Source: Pollutibacter sp044353505
GTDB taxonomy: Bacteria; Bacteroidota; Bacteroidia; Chitinophagales; Chitinophagaceae
DNA length: 64,000 nt
NCBI GenBank assembly: GCA_044353505.1
Contig: JBILBU010000005.1
Span: forward strand, 1-64,000
Direction of reading: 5' to 3'
In this document: positions 40,315 to 49,011 of the stretch, in pieces
Layout of the letters: the number at the start of each line of letters is the position of its first letter
Numbering within the stretch: position 1 is the stretch's first letter
Position numbers and translations under genes: made by a program
The notes under the pieces: model-generated
What the model saw: the letters and a program-made list of their open reading frames with translations, nothing else
What the model was told of the DNA's origin: nothing
Databases searched by the model: none

Positions 40315-41058
40315 ATGAAGATACTCGTATGCATCAGCAGAACACCAGATACTACTGCAAAAATAGCTTTCACTGACAACAACACGAAATTTGCTACTGA
40401 AGGTGTTCAGTGGATTATCAATCCCTATGATGAATGGTATGCCTTGGTGCGGGCAATCGAGCTCAAGGAAAAAGATCCATCGACAGTACTTCATCTCATC
40501 ACTGTAGGAACGTCAGATACAGAACCAATCATCAGAAAAGCATTAGCACTTGGGGGTGATGAGGCCTTTAGGGTAAATTCCGATCAAGATGATCCATTCT
40601 ACATTGCCAGTCAGCTCGCCCACATCGCAAAAGAACAGGGTTACGATCTTATTCTCACCGGCAAGGAGACCATAGACCATAATGGAACATCAATTGGGGG
40701 TATGTTGGCAGAAATTCTGGATCTTAACTACGTGAGCTTAGCGGTAAAACTTGAAGTCGAGGCGCTAAAAGCTACGGTTACCCGAGAAGTTGAGGGTGGT
40801 GAGGAAGTATTAGCTGCTTCCCTGCCCATTGTTGTTTCCTGTCAGAAAGGGATGGCAGAGGCGCGTATTCCAAACATGAGGGGAATCATGGCAGCCAGAA
40901 CCAAACCGCTGAAAGTGAGTGAGCCGATAGATTCACAGTATTTTACCCAAACATCAGGATTTTCTCTTCCACCGGCAAAATCCGGGGTTCGATTGATTCC
41001 TGCAGACAACCCAGAATTATTGGTCAAGTTGCTTAGAGAAGAAGCCAAAGTCATTTAA
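40315..41058 (+). CDS. etfB: Electron transfer flavoprotein beta subunit
   Basis: The 247-residue subunit has MKILVCISRTPDTTAKI at the start. DEWYALVRAIELKE (about 41-54) and ILTGKETIDHNGTSIGGMLAEILD (quoted in part: ETIDHNGTSIGGMLAEIL) follow. The ETF-beta signature region is EVEGGEEVLAASLPIVVSCQKGMAEARIPNM (quoted in part: VEGGEEVLAASLPIV). With EtfA it forms the soluble FAD/AMP heterodimer that carries electrons from acyl-CoA dehydrogenases to the quinone pool. etfA follows after 11 bp. The acyl-CoA dehydrogenase and quinone oxidoreductase genes are not in the window. Confidence 0.95.
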   Translation: MKILVCISRTPDTTAKIAFTDNNTKFATEGVQWIINPYDEWYALVRAIELKEKDPSTVLHLITVGTSDTEPIIRKALALGGDEAFRVNSDQDDPFYIASQLAHIAKEQGYDLILTGKETIDHNGTSIGGMLAEILDLNYVSLAVKLEVEALKATVTREVEGGEEVLAASLPIVVSCQKGMAEARIPNMRGIMAARTKPLKVSEPIDSQYFTQTSGFSLPPAKSGVRLIPADNPELLVKLLREEAKVI

Positions 41059-41069
41059 AAAACAGTACC

Positions 41070-42032
41070 ATGTCAATCCTCATATTTGTAGAGCACTCAG
41101 ATTCAAAAATCAAAAAGGCATCGTTGGAAGCCCTATCCTATGGTGCCGCCTTGGCGTCAAAATTGGGCGTTGGGGCATTCGCTTTAGTTATTGGGAAAAC
41201 AGAAGCCCCATTGTCTGAACTCGGAGCATATGGTGCAACAAAGGTCTTTCATGTAGGTGCTTCAGAAACCAGTCCTACAGATACAAAAGTCATATCCAAC
41301 GTGATAACGAACGTAGTTGAACAGGAACATGCTGATGTGCTTGTGCTTTCGAATACACTAACAGCAAAAGGAGTTGCACCGAGGGTTTCAGTTAGACTAA
41401 AAGCTGGTCTAGTCACCGGTGCCGTTGCACTCCCTGAAGTCACCAGTGGCTTCACTGTAAGAAAAAATGTATTCTCAGGAAAGGCTTTCAGTGACATCAA
41501 TATACTCACTGCAAAAAAAATTATCACGGTAAATCTGAATGCATTCGAAATTGTAAAATCTTCAGGTGCTGCCGAAGTGGTTACGCTTAACTTAGAAATT
41601 CCAACCAGCACCATAGAAGTTTTGGCAGTTAACAAAACTGCAGGAGAGATCGTCCTATCAGAAGCCGAGCGGGTGATCAGTGGTGGACGTGGATTGAAGG
41701 GGCCTGAAAACTGGGCACTTGTAGAAGAACTTGCCACACTTACGGGCGCTGCAACAGCTTGCAGCCGAGCAGTAGCAGATGCCCACTGGAGACCACACCA
41801 TGAGCATGTTGGCCAAACAGGACTTGCCATTGCGCCAAACTTATATTTTGCGATAGGTATTTCTGGAGCAATCCAACATCTTGCTGGGGTTAACAGAAGC
41901 AAAACCATTGTGGTCATCAACAAGGATCCAGAAGCTCCATTCTTTAAGGCCGCAGACTATGGCATAGTGGGCGATGCATTTGAGGTGATGCCAAAAATTA
42001 TAGCTGCAGTTAAAGCCCTTGGCACTAACTAA
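41070..42032 (+). CDS. etfA: Electron transfer flavoprotein alpha subunit
   Basis: The 320-residue protein has the N-terminal ETF domain (MSILIFVEHSDSKIKKASLEAL). Its C-terminal FAD-binding domain runs VISGGRGLKGPENWALVEEL (about residues 206-225), SRAVADAHWRPHHEHVGQTG (about 237-256), ISGAIQHLAGVNRSKTIVVIN and DYGIVGDAFEVMP. This is the standard EtfA layout, holding FAD at the interface with EtfB. It is co-transcribed with etfB. Confidence 0.96.
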   Translation: MSILIFVEHSDSKIKKASLEALSYGAALASKLGVGAFALVIGKTEAPLSELGAYGATKVFHVGASETSPTDTKVISNVITNVVEQEHADVLVLSNTLTAKGVAPRVSVRLKAGLVTGAVALPEVTSGFTVRKNVFSGKAFSDINILTAKKIITVNLNAFEIVKSSGAAEVVTLNLEIPTSTIEVLAVNKTAGEIVLSEAERVISGGRGLKGPENWALVEELATLTGAATACSRAVADAHWRPHHEHVGQTGLAIAPNLYFAIGISGAIQHLAGVNRSKTIVVINKDPEAPFFKAADYGIVGDAFEVMPKIIAAVKALGTN

Positions 42033-42136
42033 TTTTTCAACAAATTGCTTTTGCCTATTTTTCTAGATGAATAAAATGTCCTAAACAATACAATCCAAGT
42101 AGTGCATATAAAATTTATTGTAAATTCGTAGCGGTT

Positions 42137-42724
42137 ATGAAGAAGATAGAATTGGAAATTGTTGCACTCTCCCACTCCATTACACAGACCAACTCATATG
42201 CAGTTGTATTGGGAGAAGTGAATGGACTCAGAAGACTACCAATCGTTATTGGTGGCTTTGAGGCCCAGGCAATTGCCGTTGCCTTGGAAAAAATGAAGCC
42301 AACCAGACCGCTGACACATGATCTCATGAAAAATTTCATGCTGGCGTTTAATGTAGAACTTCATGAAGTGGTGATTTCAGATCTACAAGAGGGAATATTT
42401 TATTCAAAGTTATTATGCAGCACTGATGCTGATACGGTAGAAATTGATTCCAGAACATCTGATGCACTGGCATTGGCTGTTAGATTTGGATGTCCGATCT
42501 ACATTTATGATAACATTTTCGATGTTGCTTCAATGACAACTGCTGAAGAAAGTTTGATTACCGGAAAACAGCAAGCAAAGCCAGTCAGCACCACAACTGG
42601 CTCTGAAGACTTAAAGCAACTGGAAATAGAGCAACTCCACACCCTGCTAAACGATGTTCTCGAACAAGAGGATTATCTCAGAGCGATTGCAATTCGTGAT
42701 GAAATCAATGCACGAAAAAAATAA
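42137..42724 (+). CDS. Bifunctional nuclease family protein with UVR motif
   Basis: The 195-residue protein starts with a DUF151/BFN domain (about 1-135): AVVLGEVNGLRRLPIVIGGFEAQAIAVALE is quoted in part as RRLPIVIGGFEAQAIA (about 32-47), RPLTHDLMKNF, and SRTSDALALAVRFGCPIY. A C-terminal UVR-type motif (EQLHTLLNDVLEQEDYLRAIAIRDEI, quoted in part: DVLEQEDYLRAIAIRDEI) is typical of UvrB/UvrC and of ClpC-interacting proteins. Plant members have RNase/DNase activity; the bacterial role is unsettled. ispE follows after 8 bp, so the two form an operon. Confidence 0.88.
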   Translation: MKKIELEIVALSHSITQTNSYAVVLGEVNGLRRLPIVIGGFEAQAIAVALEKMKPTRPLTHDLMKNFMLAFNVELHEVVISDLQEGIFYSKLLCSTDADTVEIDSRTSDALALAVRFGCPIYIYDNIFDVASMTTAEESLITGKQQAKPVSTTTGSEDLKQLEIEQLHTLLNDVLEQEDYLRAIAIRDEINARKK

Positions 42725-42732
42725 TCCACCTC

Positions 42733-43587
42733 ATGGTTGTTTTCCCAAATGCAAAAATCAATCTCGGTTTAAGGGTCACTTCAAAAAGAGATGATGGATA
42801 CCATAATTTGGATACCGTCTTTTATCCGATACCTATTCATGATGCACTTGATGTAATCATCAACAAAAAAAGGGATGGTACCCCAATCACATTTACACAA
42901 AGCGGAAAACTCATTAAAGGCGATCAGCAATCCAACTTATGCGTCAAGGCGATTGAGTTAATCCGATTGGATTTCCCAGATCTTCCAGATCTCTTGGTAC
43001 ACCTACACAAAAATATCCCCATGGGTGCAGGCATGGGCGGTGGTTCTTCAGATGGCGCCTTTATGATCAGTTTAATTAACGATCAATTCAAGTTGGGAAT
43101 AGATGATAGTCGGCAGAAGGCTTATGCCCTTAGGCTTGGAAGTGATTGTCCATTTTTCATTGACAACAAGCCAGTATATGCAACCGGCAGGGGCGAATTG
43201 ATGAAATCCATTTCCTGCAATCTTTCAAATACGTCAATGCTGTTCATTAGTCCTGGTATTCACATCAGCACCAGGGAAGCGTTTAACAACATCAAATTGT
43301 CACCAACTGCACCCTCATGTGAGCAGATTGTGCAGCAACCCATTGAAACTTGGAAAGAATCACTAGAAAACGACTTTGAAAAAACAGTATTTCCACAACA
43401 TCCTGAACTTGGCGCAATAAAAAACCAATTGTATTCAATGGGAGCCCTTTACGCATCCATGACAGGAAGCGGATCTACCCTCTATGGCATCTTCGAAGGT
43501 AGTCCCGATACCTCAATATTTCGCAATTCCCGCTATGAAATCGGCATGATTGAAAATGGGAAGCACAAAAAGATCGGCATAAATTAA
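42733..43587 (+). CDS. ispE: 4-diphosphocytidyl-2-C-methyl-D-erythritol kinase
   Basis: The 284-residue GHMP kinase starts MVVFPNAKINLGLRVTSKRDDGYHNLDTVFYPI, quoted in part as NAKINLGLRVTSKRDDGYHN. The ATP-binding motif is IPMGAGMGGGSSDGAF (about residues 96-111), and the third motif is MTGSGSTLYGIF (about 239-250). It phosphorylates CDP-methylerythritol in the MEP route to isoprenoids. So this organism makes isoprenoids, including the menaquinone side chain, by the MEP pathway. Length is normal. Confidence 0.95.
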   Translation: MVVFPNAKINLGLRVTSKRDDGYHNLDTVFYPIPIHDALDVIINKKRDGTPITFTQSGKLIKGDQQSNLCVKAIELIRLDFPDLPDLLVHLHKNIPMGAGMGGGSSDGAFMISLINDQFKLGIDDSRQKAYALRLGSDCPFFIDNKPVYATGRGELMKSISCNLSNTSMLFISPGIHISTREAFNNIKLSPTAPSCEQIVQQPIETWKESLENDFEKTVFPQHPELGAIKNQLYSMGALYASMTGSGSTLYGIFEGSPDTSIFRNSRYEIGMIENGKHKKIGIN

Positions 43588-43706
43588 TGCCCTCATTTTA
43601 AGTTGAAGTATTTTTTATGTGTAAATTGCAGCATGTTTATGCTCCACACAACATCTGTTGCTATACTCTCCGGTAATCTTGATTTGTTGAATCATTAGGT
43701 GTTTTA

Positions 43707-43735
43707 CCCCCCCTGAGTCCCCCCCTGTGTTCCCC
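43707..43735 (-). other. C/G-run block, potential G-quadruplex, in the rocD leader
   Basis: The plus strand has C7 (43707-43713), C7 (43719-43725) and C4 (43732-43735), separated by 5-6 nt. The minus strand therefore carries G4, G7 and G7 runs that could form a G-quadruplex. It lies 37 bp before the rocD start in DNA that is otherwise AT-rich. No other function is visible in this intergenic gap. Confidence 0.5.
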
Positions 43736-43771
43736 ATTACGATCTGTCTCAACCTATTTTAATGATTTTTT

Positions 43772-44992
43772 ATGCAAACTAGTTCATACTTTATCAACCT
43801 AGAATCCCAATATGGCGCACATAACTATCACCCTATTCCGGTAGTTATCGAAAAGGCAGTTGGATGTGAAATGTGGGATGTTGAAGGAAAAAAATATCTT
43901 GATTTTCTAAGTGGGTATTCCGCTGTAAACCAAGGCCATTGCCATCCAAGGATTATTGGTGCATTGAAAACGCAAGCAGAAAAACTCACCCTTACTTCAC
44001 GTGCATTTTACAACAACCAGTTGGGTGAATATGAAAAATACTTGACCAACCTTCTTGGCTATGATAAGCTATTGCCTATGAATACTGGGGTTGAGGCAGT
44101 TGAAACAGCCATTAAGCTAGCAAGGCGTTGGGCATATACCATCAAAGGAATTGCTGAGAATAAGGCAAGAATTATTGTGTGTGAAGATAATTTTCATGGC
44201 AGAACGAGCACTGTAATTTCTTTTAGTACAGACCACGCATCCCATAATAAGTTTGGGCCTTATATGCCCGGCTTTGATATCATTCCATACAATGACTTAG
44301 CTGCTCTTGAAAAAGCACTCGAAAATAAAGACGTAGCAGCATTCTTGGTGGAACCGATTCAAGGTGAAGCTGGCATTATTGTGCCGGATGAAGGGTTTCT
44401 TTCAAAGGCTAAAGCAATGTGTGCCAATGCAAACGTTTTATTGATTGCTGATGAGATACAAACCGGACTCTGCAGAACTGGAAAAATGCTTTGCTGCGAT
44501 CATGATAACGTCCGTCCAGATTTGCTTGTGCTCGGAAAAGCCCTTAGCGGCGGTACTATACCAGTGAGTGCAGTTCTTGCAGATGACGAAATCATGTTAA
44601 CCATCAAACCAGGTGAACATGGTTCAACATTTGGAGGTAGTCCACTTGCCAGTGTAGTTGCCGTTGAATCAATTAAGGTGTTAATCGATGAAGGAATGGC
44701 TGAGAATTCTGAAAAAATGGGCGCTATCCTCCGTCAGGGATTGAATGATATGAAGTCGCCATTCATCGATATTGTAAGAGGAAAAGGGTTGATGAATGCG
44801 ATTGTCATTAAACACAAAGACCCAGATGCAGCATGGTTTCTATGTGAATCCTTCATGCATAATGGATTATTGGCAAAACCCACCCATGGTGATAAAATTA
44901 GGCTTTCGCCACCATTGGTGATTGATGAAAAAAAGATGAGACATGCCCTCGAAATAATTGAAAAAAGTCTTCATACACTCAATAATTTATGA
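43772..44992 (+). CDS. rocD: Ornithine--oxo-acid aminotransferase
   Basis: The 406-residue class III PLP aminotransferase begins TSSYFINLESQYGAHNYHPIPVVIEKAVG (quoted in part: QYGAHNYHPIPVVI). It shows FLSGYSAVNQGHCHPRI (about residues 46-62), PMNTGVEAVETAIKLARRW (about 104-122), and ADEIQTGLCRTGKML. LVLGKALSGGTIPVSAV has the PLP-binding Lys (near residue 257), and HGSTFGGSPLAS follows. It moves the delta-amino group of ornithine to 2-oxoglutarate, giving glutamate semialdehyde, and links arginine and proline metabolism. Length is normal and the sequence matches rocD rather than argD. Confidence 0.93.
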   Translation: MQTSSYFINLESQYGAHNYHPIPVVIEKAVGCEMWDVEGKKYLDFLSGYSAVNQGHCHPRIIGALKTQAEKLTLTSRAFYNNQLGEYEKYLTNLLGYDKLLPMNTGVEAVETAIKLARRWAYTIKGIAENKARIIVCEDNFHGRTSTVISFSTDHASHNKFGPYMPGFDIIPYNDLAALEKALENKDVAAFLVEPIQGEAGIIVPDEGFLSKAKAMCANANVLLIADEIQTGLCRTGKMLCCDHDNVRPDLLVLGKALSGGTIPVSAVLADDEIMLTIKPGEHGSTFGGSPLASVVAVESIKVLIDEGMAENSEKMGAILRQGLNDMKSPFIDIVRGKGLMNAIVIKHKDPDAAWFLCESFMHNGLLAKPTHGDKIRLSPPLVIDEKKMRHALEIIEKSLHTLNNL

Positions 44993-45017
44993 GCCTGAGA
45001 CCATCCCCGAGTTTTTG

Positions 45018-45025
45018 TAATTTTG
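45018..45025 (+). promoter_or_regulatory. Candidate -7 element of glnS
   Basis: TAATTTTG fits TAnnTTTG and lies 16 bp before the glnS start at 45042. No TTG at usual spacing is seen. Confidence 0.35.
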
Positions 45026-45041
45026 CATCCAATCAAGCAGC

Positions 45042-46709
45042 ATGAGTGAAGAGAAGTCATTGAATTTTTTAGAAGAAATTGTTGAAGATAACCTCGCCAA
45101 AGGGACTGTAACAGAAATACACACGCGGTTCCCCCCTGAGCCAAATGGTTATTTGCATATTGGTCATGCCAAAAGCATCTGCTTGAACTTTGGACTAGCT
45201 GATAAATATGGAGGAAAAACCAATCTGCGTTTTGACGATACCAATCCAGTTACTGAGGACACTGAATATGTTGATTCCATCAAAGAGGATGTAAAATGGC
45301 TGGGTTTTAATTGGGAAGAAGAACATTATGCCTCGGATCACTTTGTACAGCTGTATGAGTTTGCCCTGGCTATGATTGGCAAGGGACTGGCCTATGTTGA
45401 TGATTTAAGTGCTGAGGAAATCGCAGCAACAAAAGGTACGCCTACTGAACCAGGTAAAGCAAGCCCGTATAGAAACAGAAGCATTGATGAGAACCTTAGC
45501 CTTTTTTCAGAAATGAAAGCGGGGAAATATAACGACGGAGAGAAAGTACTCAGGGCTAAAATAGATCTGGCCTCCCCCAATATGCACATGCGCGACCCGA
45601 TCATGTATAGGATCAAAAAGGTACCACACCACAGAACTGGAGATGCTTGGTGCATTTACCCTATGTATGATTTTGCGCATGGCCAATCAGATTCAATTGA
45701 ACAGATTAGCCATTCCATCTGCACCCTTGAATTTGAAGTTCATAAACCTTTGTACAATTGGTATATCGAGCAACTTGGGATATTTCCTTCAAAGCAATTT
45801 GAATTCGCCCGCCTGAACCTCACCTATACAGTGATGAGCAAAAGAAAATTGCTCCAATTGGTGCAGGAGAAATTGGTTGATGGCTGGGATGACCCAAGAA
45901 TGCCAACAATATCTGGACTAAGAAGAAGAGGATATACGCCGGAATCCATCAGGAACTTTTGTGATAAAATTGGTGTTCAACGAAGGGAGAATATTATTGA
46001 TATGGGGCTACTTGAATTTTGTATTCGAGAAGATCTAAATGCAACAGCTCAAAGAAGAATGGTTGTCCTTGACCCAATTAAACTGATCATCACAAACTAC
46101 CCTGAAGGGAAAACAGAGGTTCTAAAAGGAGAAAATAACCCCGAAGAAGAAAACCATGGTGGATACCGTGACCTGCCTTTTAGCAGTGAATTATGGATAG
46201 AAGCAGATGACTTTCTTGAGGAAGCACCAAAAAAATGGTTCAGACTCGCACCGGGTATGAAGGTGAGGTTAAAAAGTGCATACATCGTTCAGTGTACAGG
46301 ATACCTGAAGAATGATGCAGGAAAAGTCACAGAAGTACACTGCGAATATATCCCTGAAAGCAAGAGTGGAGAGGACAGTTCCGGAGTGAGCGTAAAAGGT
46401 ACAATACATTGGATATCAACAGATAAATCAGAGTCAGCTGAAGTAAGGCTTTACGACAGGCTGTTTCATGTAGAAAACCCATCCAGCGAGGATGAGGATT
46501 TTAAGACCTTCATCAATCCAAATAGCTTAGAGATCATCACCTCAGCAAAAGTGGAACCGGCTCTCAAAGATGCTAAACTCGGTGATCGTTTTCAGTTCAT
46601 CAGGAAGGGTTATTTCACCCTCGACTCCATGTTGAGTACAGAAGGAAAACTGGTTTTTAATAGAACAGTGGGATTAAAAGATGCCTGGGCAAAGGAAAAA
46701 AAGGGCTAA
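45042..46709 (+). CDS. glnS: Glutaminyl-tRNA synthetase
   Basis: The 555-residue class I synthetase has RFPPEPNGYLHIGHAKSICLNF with the HIGH motif (about residues 29-45, quoted in part: PPEPNGYLHIGHAKS). RFDDTNPVTEDTEYVDSIK follows, then VMSKRKLLQLV with the KMSKS-equivalent (about 266-276). A C-terminal anticodon-binding beta-barrel starts near residue 340. It charges tRNA-Gln directly, so a GatCAB transamidation route for Gln is not needed. Length is typical. It converges with the small membrane-protein gene and overlaps its stop by 4 bp. Confidence 0.96.
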   Translation: MSEEKSLNFLEEIVEDNLAKGTVTEIHTRFPPEPNGYLHIGHAKSICLNFGLADKYGGKTNLRFDDTNPVTEDTEYVDSIKEDVKWLGFNWEEEHYASDHFVQLYEFALAMIGKGLAYVDDLSAEEIAATKGTPTEPGKASPYRNRSIDENLSLFSEMKAGKYNDGEKVLRAKIDLASPNMHMRDPIMYRIKKVPHHRTGDAWCIYPMYDFAHGQSDSIEQISHSICTLEFEVHKPLYNWYIEQLGIFPSKQFEFARLNLTYTVMSKRKLLQLVQEKLVDGWDDPRMPTISGLRRRGYTPESIRNFCDKIGVQRRENIIDMGLLEFCIREDLNATAQRRMVVLDPIKLIITNYPEGKTEVLKGENNPEEENHGGYRDLPFSSELWIEADDFLEEAPKKWFRLAPGMKVRLKSAYIVQCTGYLKNDAGKVTEVHCEYIPESKSGEDSSGVSVKGTIHWISTDKSESAEVRLYDRLFHVENPSSEDEDFKTFINPNSLEIITSAKVEPALKDAKLGDRFQFIRKGYFTLDSMLSTEGKLVFNRTVGLKDAWAKEKKG

Positions 46710-47113
46710 TTTGATTCCTTCTCATTGGCATCAACCTTTCCTTCTGGAAATAATGAGGCAAGAAAAATAACGAGTGCAGACACCAGCATTAAGTAAAGTC
46801 CGATCTGCTTTTCAGGGCAATAACCCCTGTAACAAGACCCAAATAAGAGGAAATTCTTTACTGCGTAGGCAGCACAAAGTCCCCCAATTAGAAGTGCCGA
46901 CCTTTTCAGCCAAATAAATTTTGAAAACGAAAACAAGGTAGTCAACCCGCCAAATATCAGCAGCAATTTTGCCGGTTTCCCATAGCTATTTTTCTCGGTG
47001 AAAAAGCCAGTAAAAGACATACCAAGATCCCCATAATACGCCCAAGGCATAAAACATGCAGCAACCAAGAGGATAAAGGCAGCCAGGCTAATCCATTTAG
47101 AATAACGTACCAT
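46706..47113 (-). CDS. Small four-helix membrane protein downstream of tRNA-Cys
   Basis: From the ATG at 47113 this is 135 residues with four hydrophobic helices (about residues 6-23, 46-62, 68-85 and 105-122). A loop with two cysteines follows the third (SCYRGYCPEK). The longer frame to 47314 runs through the tRNA-Cys gene and is not plausible. I do not recognise the family. Its start lies 35 bp beyond the tRNA 3' end, just past the tRNA terminator, and no separate promoter is evident between them. It overlaps the end of glnS tail-to-tail by 4 bp. Confidence 0.65.
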   Translation of the reverse strand: MVRYSKWISLAAFILLVAACFMPWAYYGDLGMSFTGFFTEKNSYGKPAKLLLIFGGLTTLFSFSKFIWLKRSALLIGGLCAAYAVKNFLLFGSCYRGYCPEKQIGLYLMLVSALVIFLASLFPEGKVDANEKESN

Positions 47114-47116
47114 ATC

Positions 47117-47146
47117 AAAAAAAGCGAAGGTTTTTTCCTTCGCTTT
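47117..47146 (-). terminator. Terminator of tRNA-Cys
   Basis: AAAGCGAAGG (47121-47130) and CCTTCGCTTT (47137-47146) form a 10-bp stem. On the minus strand it is followed by a T-run (complement of A at 47117-47123). It lies directly after the tRNA 3' end. Confidence 0.85.
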
Positions 47147-47147
47147 G

Positions 47148-47218
47148 AGGTCGGGAGCGGATTCGAACCGCTGTAGAAGCTTTTGCAGAGCTTTGCCTAG
47201 CCACTCGGCCACCCGACC
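47148..47218 (-). tRNA. tRNA-Cys(GCA)
   Basis: Read on the minus strand this 71-nt gene has acceptor stem GGTCGGG/CCCGACC with U discriminator, as is typical for cysteine. The D-arm is GGCCGAGTGGCTAGGC, and the anticodon loop CTGCAAA has anticodon GCA. The T-arm contains GCGGTTCGAATCCGC. CCA is not encoded. A terminator follows at once. Confidence 0.95.
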
Positions 47219-47237
47219 ATTTTTGTCTTTACGGCTA

Positions 47238-47270
47238 TTGGCCGAACACCGTGCAAAATTAGTAAATTTG
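47238..47270 (+). promoter_or_regulatory. Promoter of the nucleoside phosphorylase gene
   Basis: TTG (47238-47240), a 22-bp spacer and TAAATTTG (47263-47270) match the Bacteroidota consensus. The start codon at 47318 follows 47 bp later. Confidence 0.5.
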
Positions 47271-47317
47271 GTCATATTAACCTCAGAAGAATACAGAAGA
47301 TCTGATGAGTGCAAAGA

Positions 47318-48184
47318 ATGAATAAAATAGAATCATCAGAACTGATCATTAATAAACGCGGAGCCCTTTATCACCTTGATTTAAGGCCGGAAGAAATTGC
47401 CGATACCATCATCACAGTCGGGGATCCTTCAAGGGTGGAGAAAGTTTCTTGCCATTTTGACCATACTGAACACCAAACATCCAATAGGGAGTTTATAAGC
47501 CATACAGGAACAATTGGAAACAAGCGGATCACTGTTATGTCGACAGGCATTGGGGCAGATAATATAGACATCGTAATGAATGAACTAGACGCACTGGTGA
47601 ACATCGACTTGGAAACAAGGCTAGTTAAGCATGAAAAAAAGCAGCTCAATATCATCAGGCTAGGAACGGCAGGGGCACTACAAAAAGATATTGCAATTGA
47701 CAGCATCGTGGCCAGTACTCATGCTATCGGATTAGACAATCTCATGCACTTCTACCCTTTCAACAACAACAACGAGGAGCATGATATCGCCAGGGCCTTC
47801 AAGCAACACACCCTAATGAGTAGCTCAACAAGCGATCCATACGTATTTGGTGCAGGTGCTTTTTTATTGGCAAAGCTTGTTGATCAAACTGCAGCGGGAC
47901 TAACCGTGAGCTGTCCGGGTTTCTATGGCCCTCAGGGAAGAAATCTAAGGCTTGGACTGTCGATGGCCAACCTGAATGAGCTGCTTACAAGTTTTCAGTT
48001 CGGTAACCACAGGATCCTTAATTTTGAAATGGAAACTTCCGCCATATACGGACTAGGGAAATGCATGGGTCATCAATGTATTTCGTTTAGCACCATTGTG
48101 GCCAATAGAATTACAAAAGAATTTACATCAAATGCAGAAGCTGCTGTTGATAAGATGATTGAATATGTGATGGAGAGGATTTAG
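47318..48184 (+). CDS. Nucleoside phosphorylase (Udp/PNP family)
   Basis: From the ATG at 47318 this is 288 residues; a GTG three codons upstream is also open. The PNP/UDP family motifs are TIITVGDPSRVEKVS (about residues 31-45), MSTGIGADNIDIVMNELD (about 73-90), IIRLGTAGALQ (about 110-120), and LNFEMETSAIYGLGKCMGH (about 233-251) with the EMETSA signature. It splits a nucleoside with phosphate into base and ribose-1-phosphate; uridine or purine preference cannot be read by eye. It may use nucleosides brought in by the CNT transporter at 27090. dapF follows after 39 bp. Confidence 0.88.
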   Translation: MNKIESSELIINKRGALYHLDLRPEEIADTIITVGDPSRVEKVSCHFDHTEHQTSNREFISHTGTIGNKRITVMSTGIGADNIDIVMNELDALVNIDLETRLVKHEKKQLNIIRLGTAGALQKDIAIDSIVASTHAIGLDNLMHFYPFNNNNEEHDIARAFKQHTLMSSSTSDPYVFGAGAFLLAKLVDQTAAGLTVSCPGFYGPQGRNLRLGLSMANLNELLTSFQFGNHRILNFEMETSAIYGLGKCMGHQCISFSTIVANRITKEFTSNAEAAVDKMIEYVMERI

Positions 48185-48185
48185 A

Positions 48186-48211
48186 GAGTTGAGGGAAGTT
48201 GAGGGAGTTGA
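48186..48211. repeat. GTTGAGGGA tandem units
   Basis: Three imperfect 9-10-nt units of the type AGTTGAGGG lie in the 39-bp gap between the phosphorylase and dapF. They resemble the GTTTAAGGG/GTTGAAGT units of the inverted repeat at 14594-14661, and may be a genome-specific simple repeat. Confidence 0.45.
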
Positions 48212-48223
48212 GAAAATACAAAC

Positions 48224-48994
48224 ATGCAAATGGAATTTTATAAATATCAAGGAACGGGTAACGACTTCATTATTCTGGATAACAGAGAAGGACAGTACAA
48301 TGGCTTATCGAACGAAGCCATCAAAAAGCTCTGTGATCGAAAATTTGGCATTGGTGCTGATGGCCTGATGTTACTTGAGCTTGCGGATGGGTATGACTTT
48401 AGAATGAATTACCACAATGCGGACGGCCTAGAAGGGAGTATGTGTGGTAACGGAGGAAGATGCTTGGTTCAGTTTGCCAAGGACATGGGAATAGAAAAAA
48501 CACATTATCGTTTTATTGCTGTTGACGGAGAACACGAAGCTGAGATTAAGCCAGATGGATTGATTAGGCTTAAAATGCAAGATGTTTTTGGGGTAACAGA
48601 TATCAGAGGAGATGTGGTATTGAATACTGGATCGCCGCACTTCATTCGCTTTGTAGATACGGTTGACCATGTAGATGTATTTAGCGAGGGAACTAAAATA
48701 CGCTATAATGATACCTATGCAAACGAAGGGATCAATGTTAATTTTGTAGAACAAACAGACAATGGCATTAGGGTAAGAACATATGAGAGAGGGGTTGAGG
48801 ATGAAACATTAAGTTGCGGAACAGGCGCAACGGCAGCAGCTATTGCTTCGGCCACCGAAGATGGTCCTCAAACAGTTTCAGTAGCGGTACAAGGCGGACA
48901 TCTTAAGATAGCATTTAATAGAATTAATCCAAATCAATTTACAGATATTTGGCTTGTTGGTCCAGCTGTTTATGTTTTCCGCGGAACCATTTAA
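48224..48994 (+). CDS. dapF: Diaminopimelate epimerase
   Basis: The 256-residue enzyme converts LL-diaminopimelate to the meso form for lysine and peptidoglycan. It has EFYKYQGTGNDFIILDNR at the start and GLEGSMCGNGGRCLVQFAKD with the first catalytic Cys (about residue 73). ETLSCGTGATAAAIAS carries the second (about residue 198). Both cysteines and the GTGNDF phrase are intact. The start could also be the second ATG, two codons later. The NUDIX gene follows after 17 bp. Confidence 0.96.
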   Translation: MQMEFYKYQGTGNDFIILDNREGQYNGLSNEAIKKLCDRKFGIGADGLMLLELADGYDFRMNYHNADGLEGSMCGNGGRCLVQFAKDMGIEKTHYRFIAVDGEHEAEIKPDGLIRLKMQDVFGVTDIRGDVVLNTGSPHFIRFVDTVDHVDVFSEGTKIRYNDTYANEGINVNFVEQTDNGIRVRTYERGVEDETLSCGTGATAAAIASATEDGPQTVSVAVQGGHLKIAFNRINPNQFTDIWLVGPAVYVFRGTI

Positions 48995-49011
48995 CTAGAA
49001 AATTTATTCTC

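Noticed and set aside
41249..41923. 224-residue frame antisense to etfA
   Set aside because: A shadow of etfA with low-complexity Ser/Thr/Ala composition and no family resemblance.
47114..47314. N-terminal 67-residue extension of the small membrane protein
   Set aside because: The extension translates the tRNA-Cys gene and its terminator; the ATG at 47113 is used.
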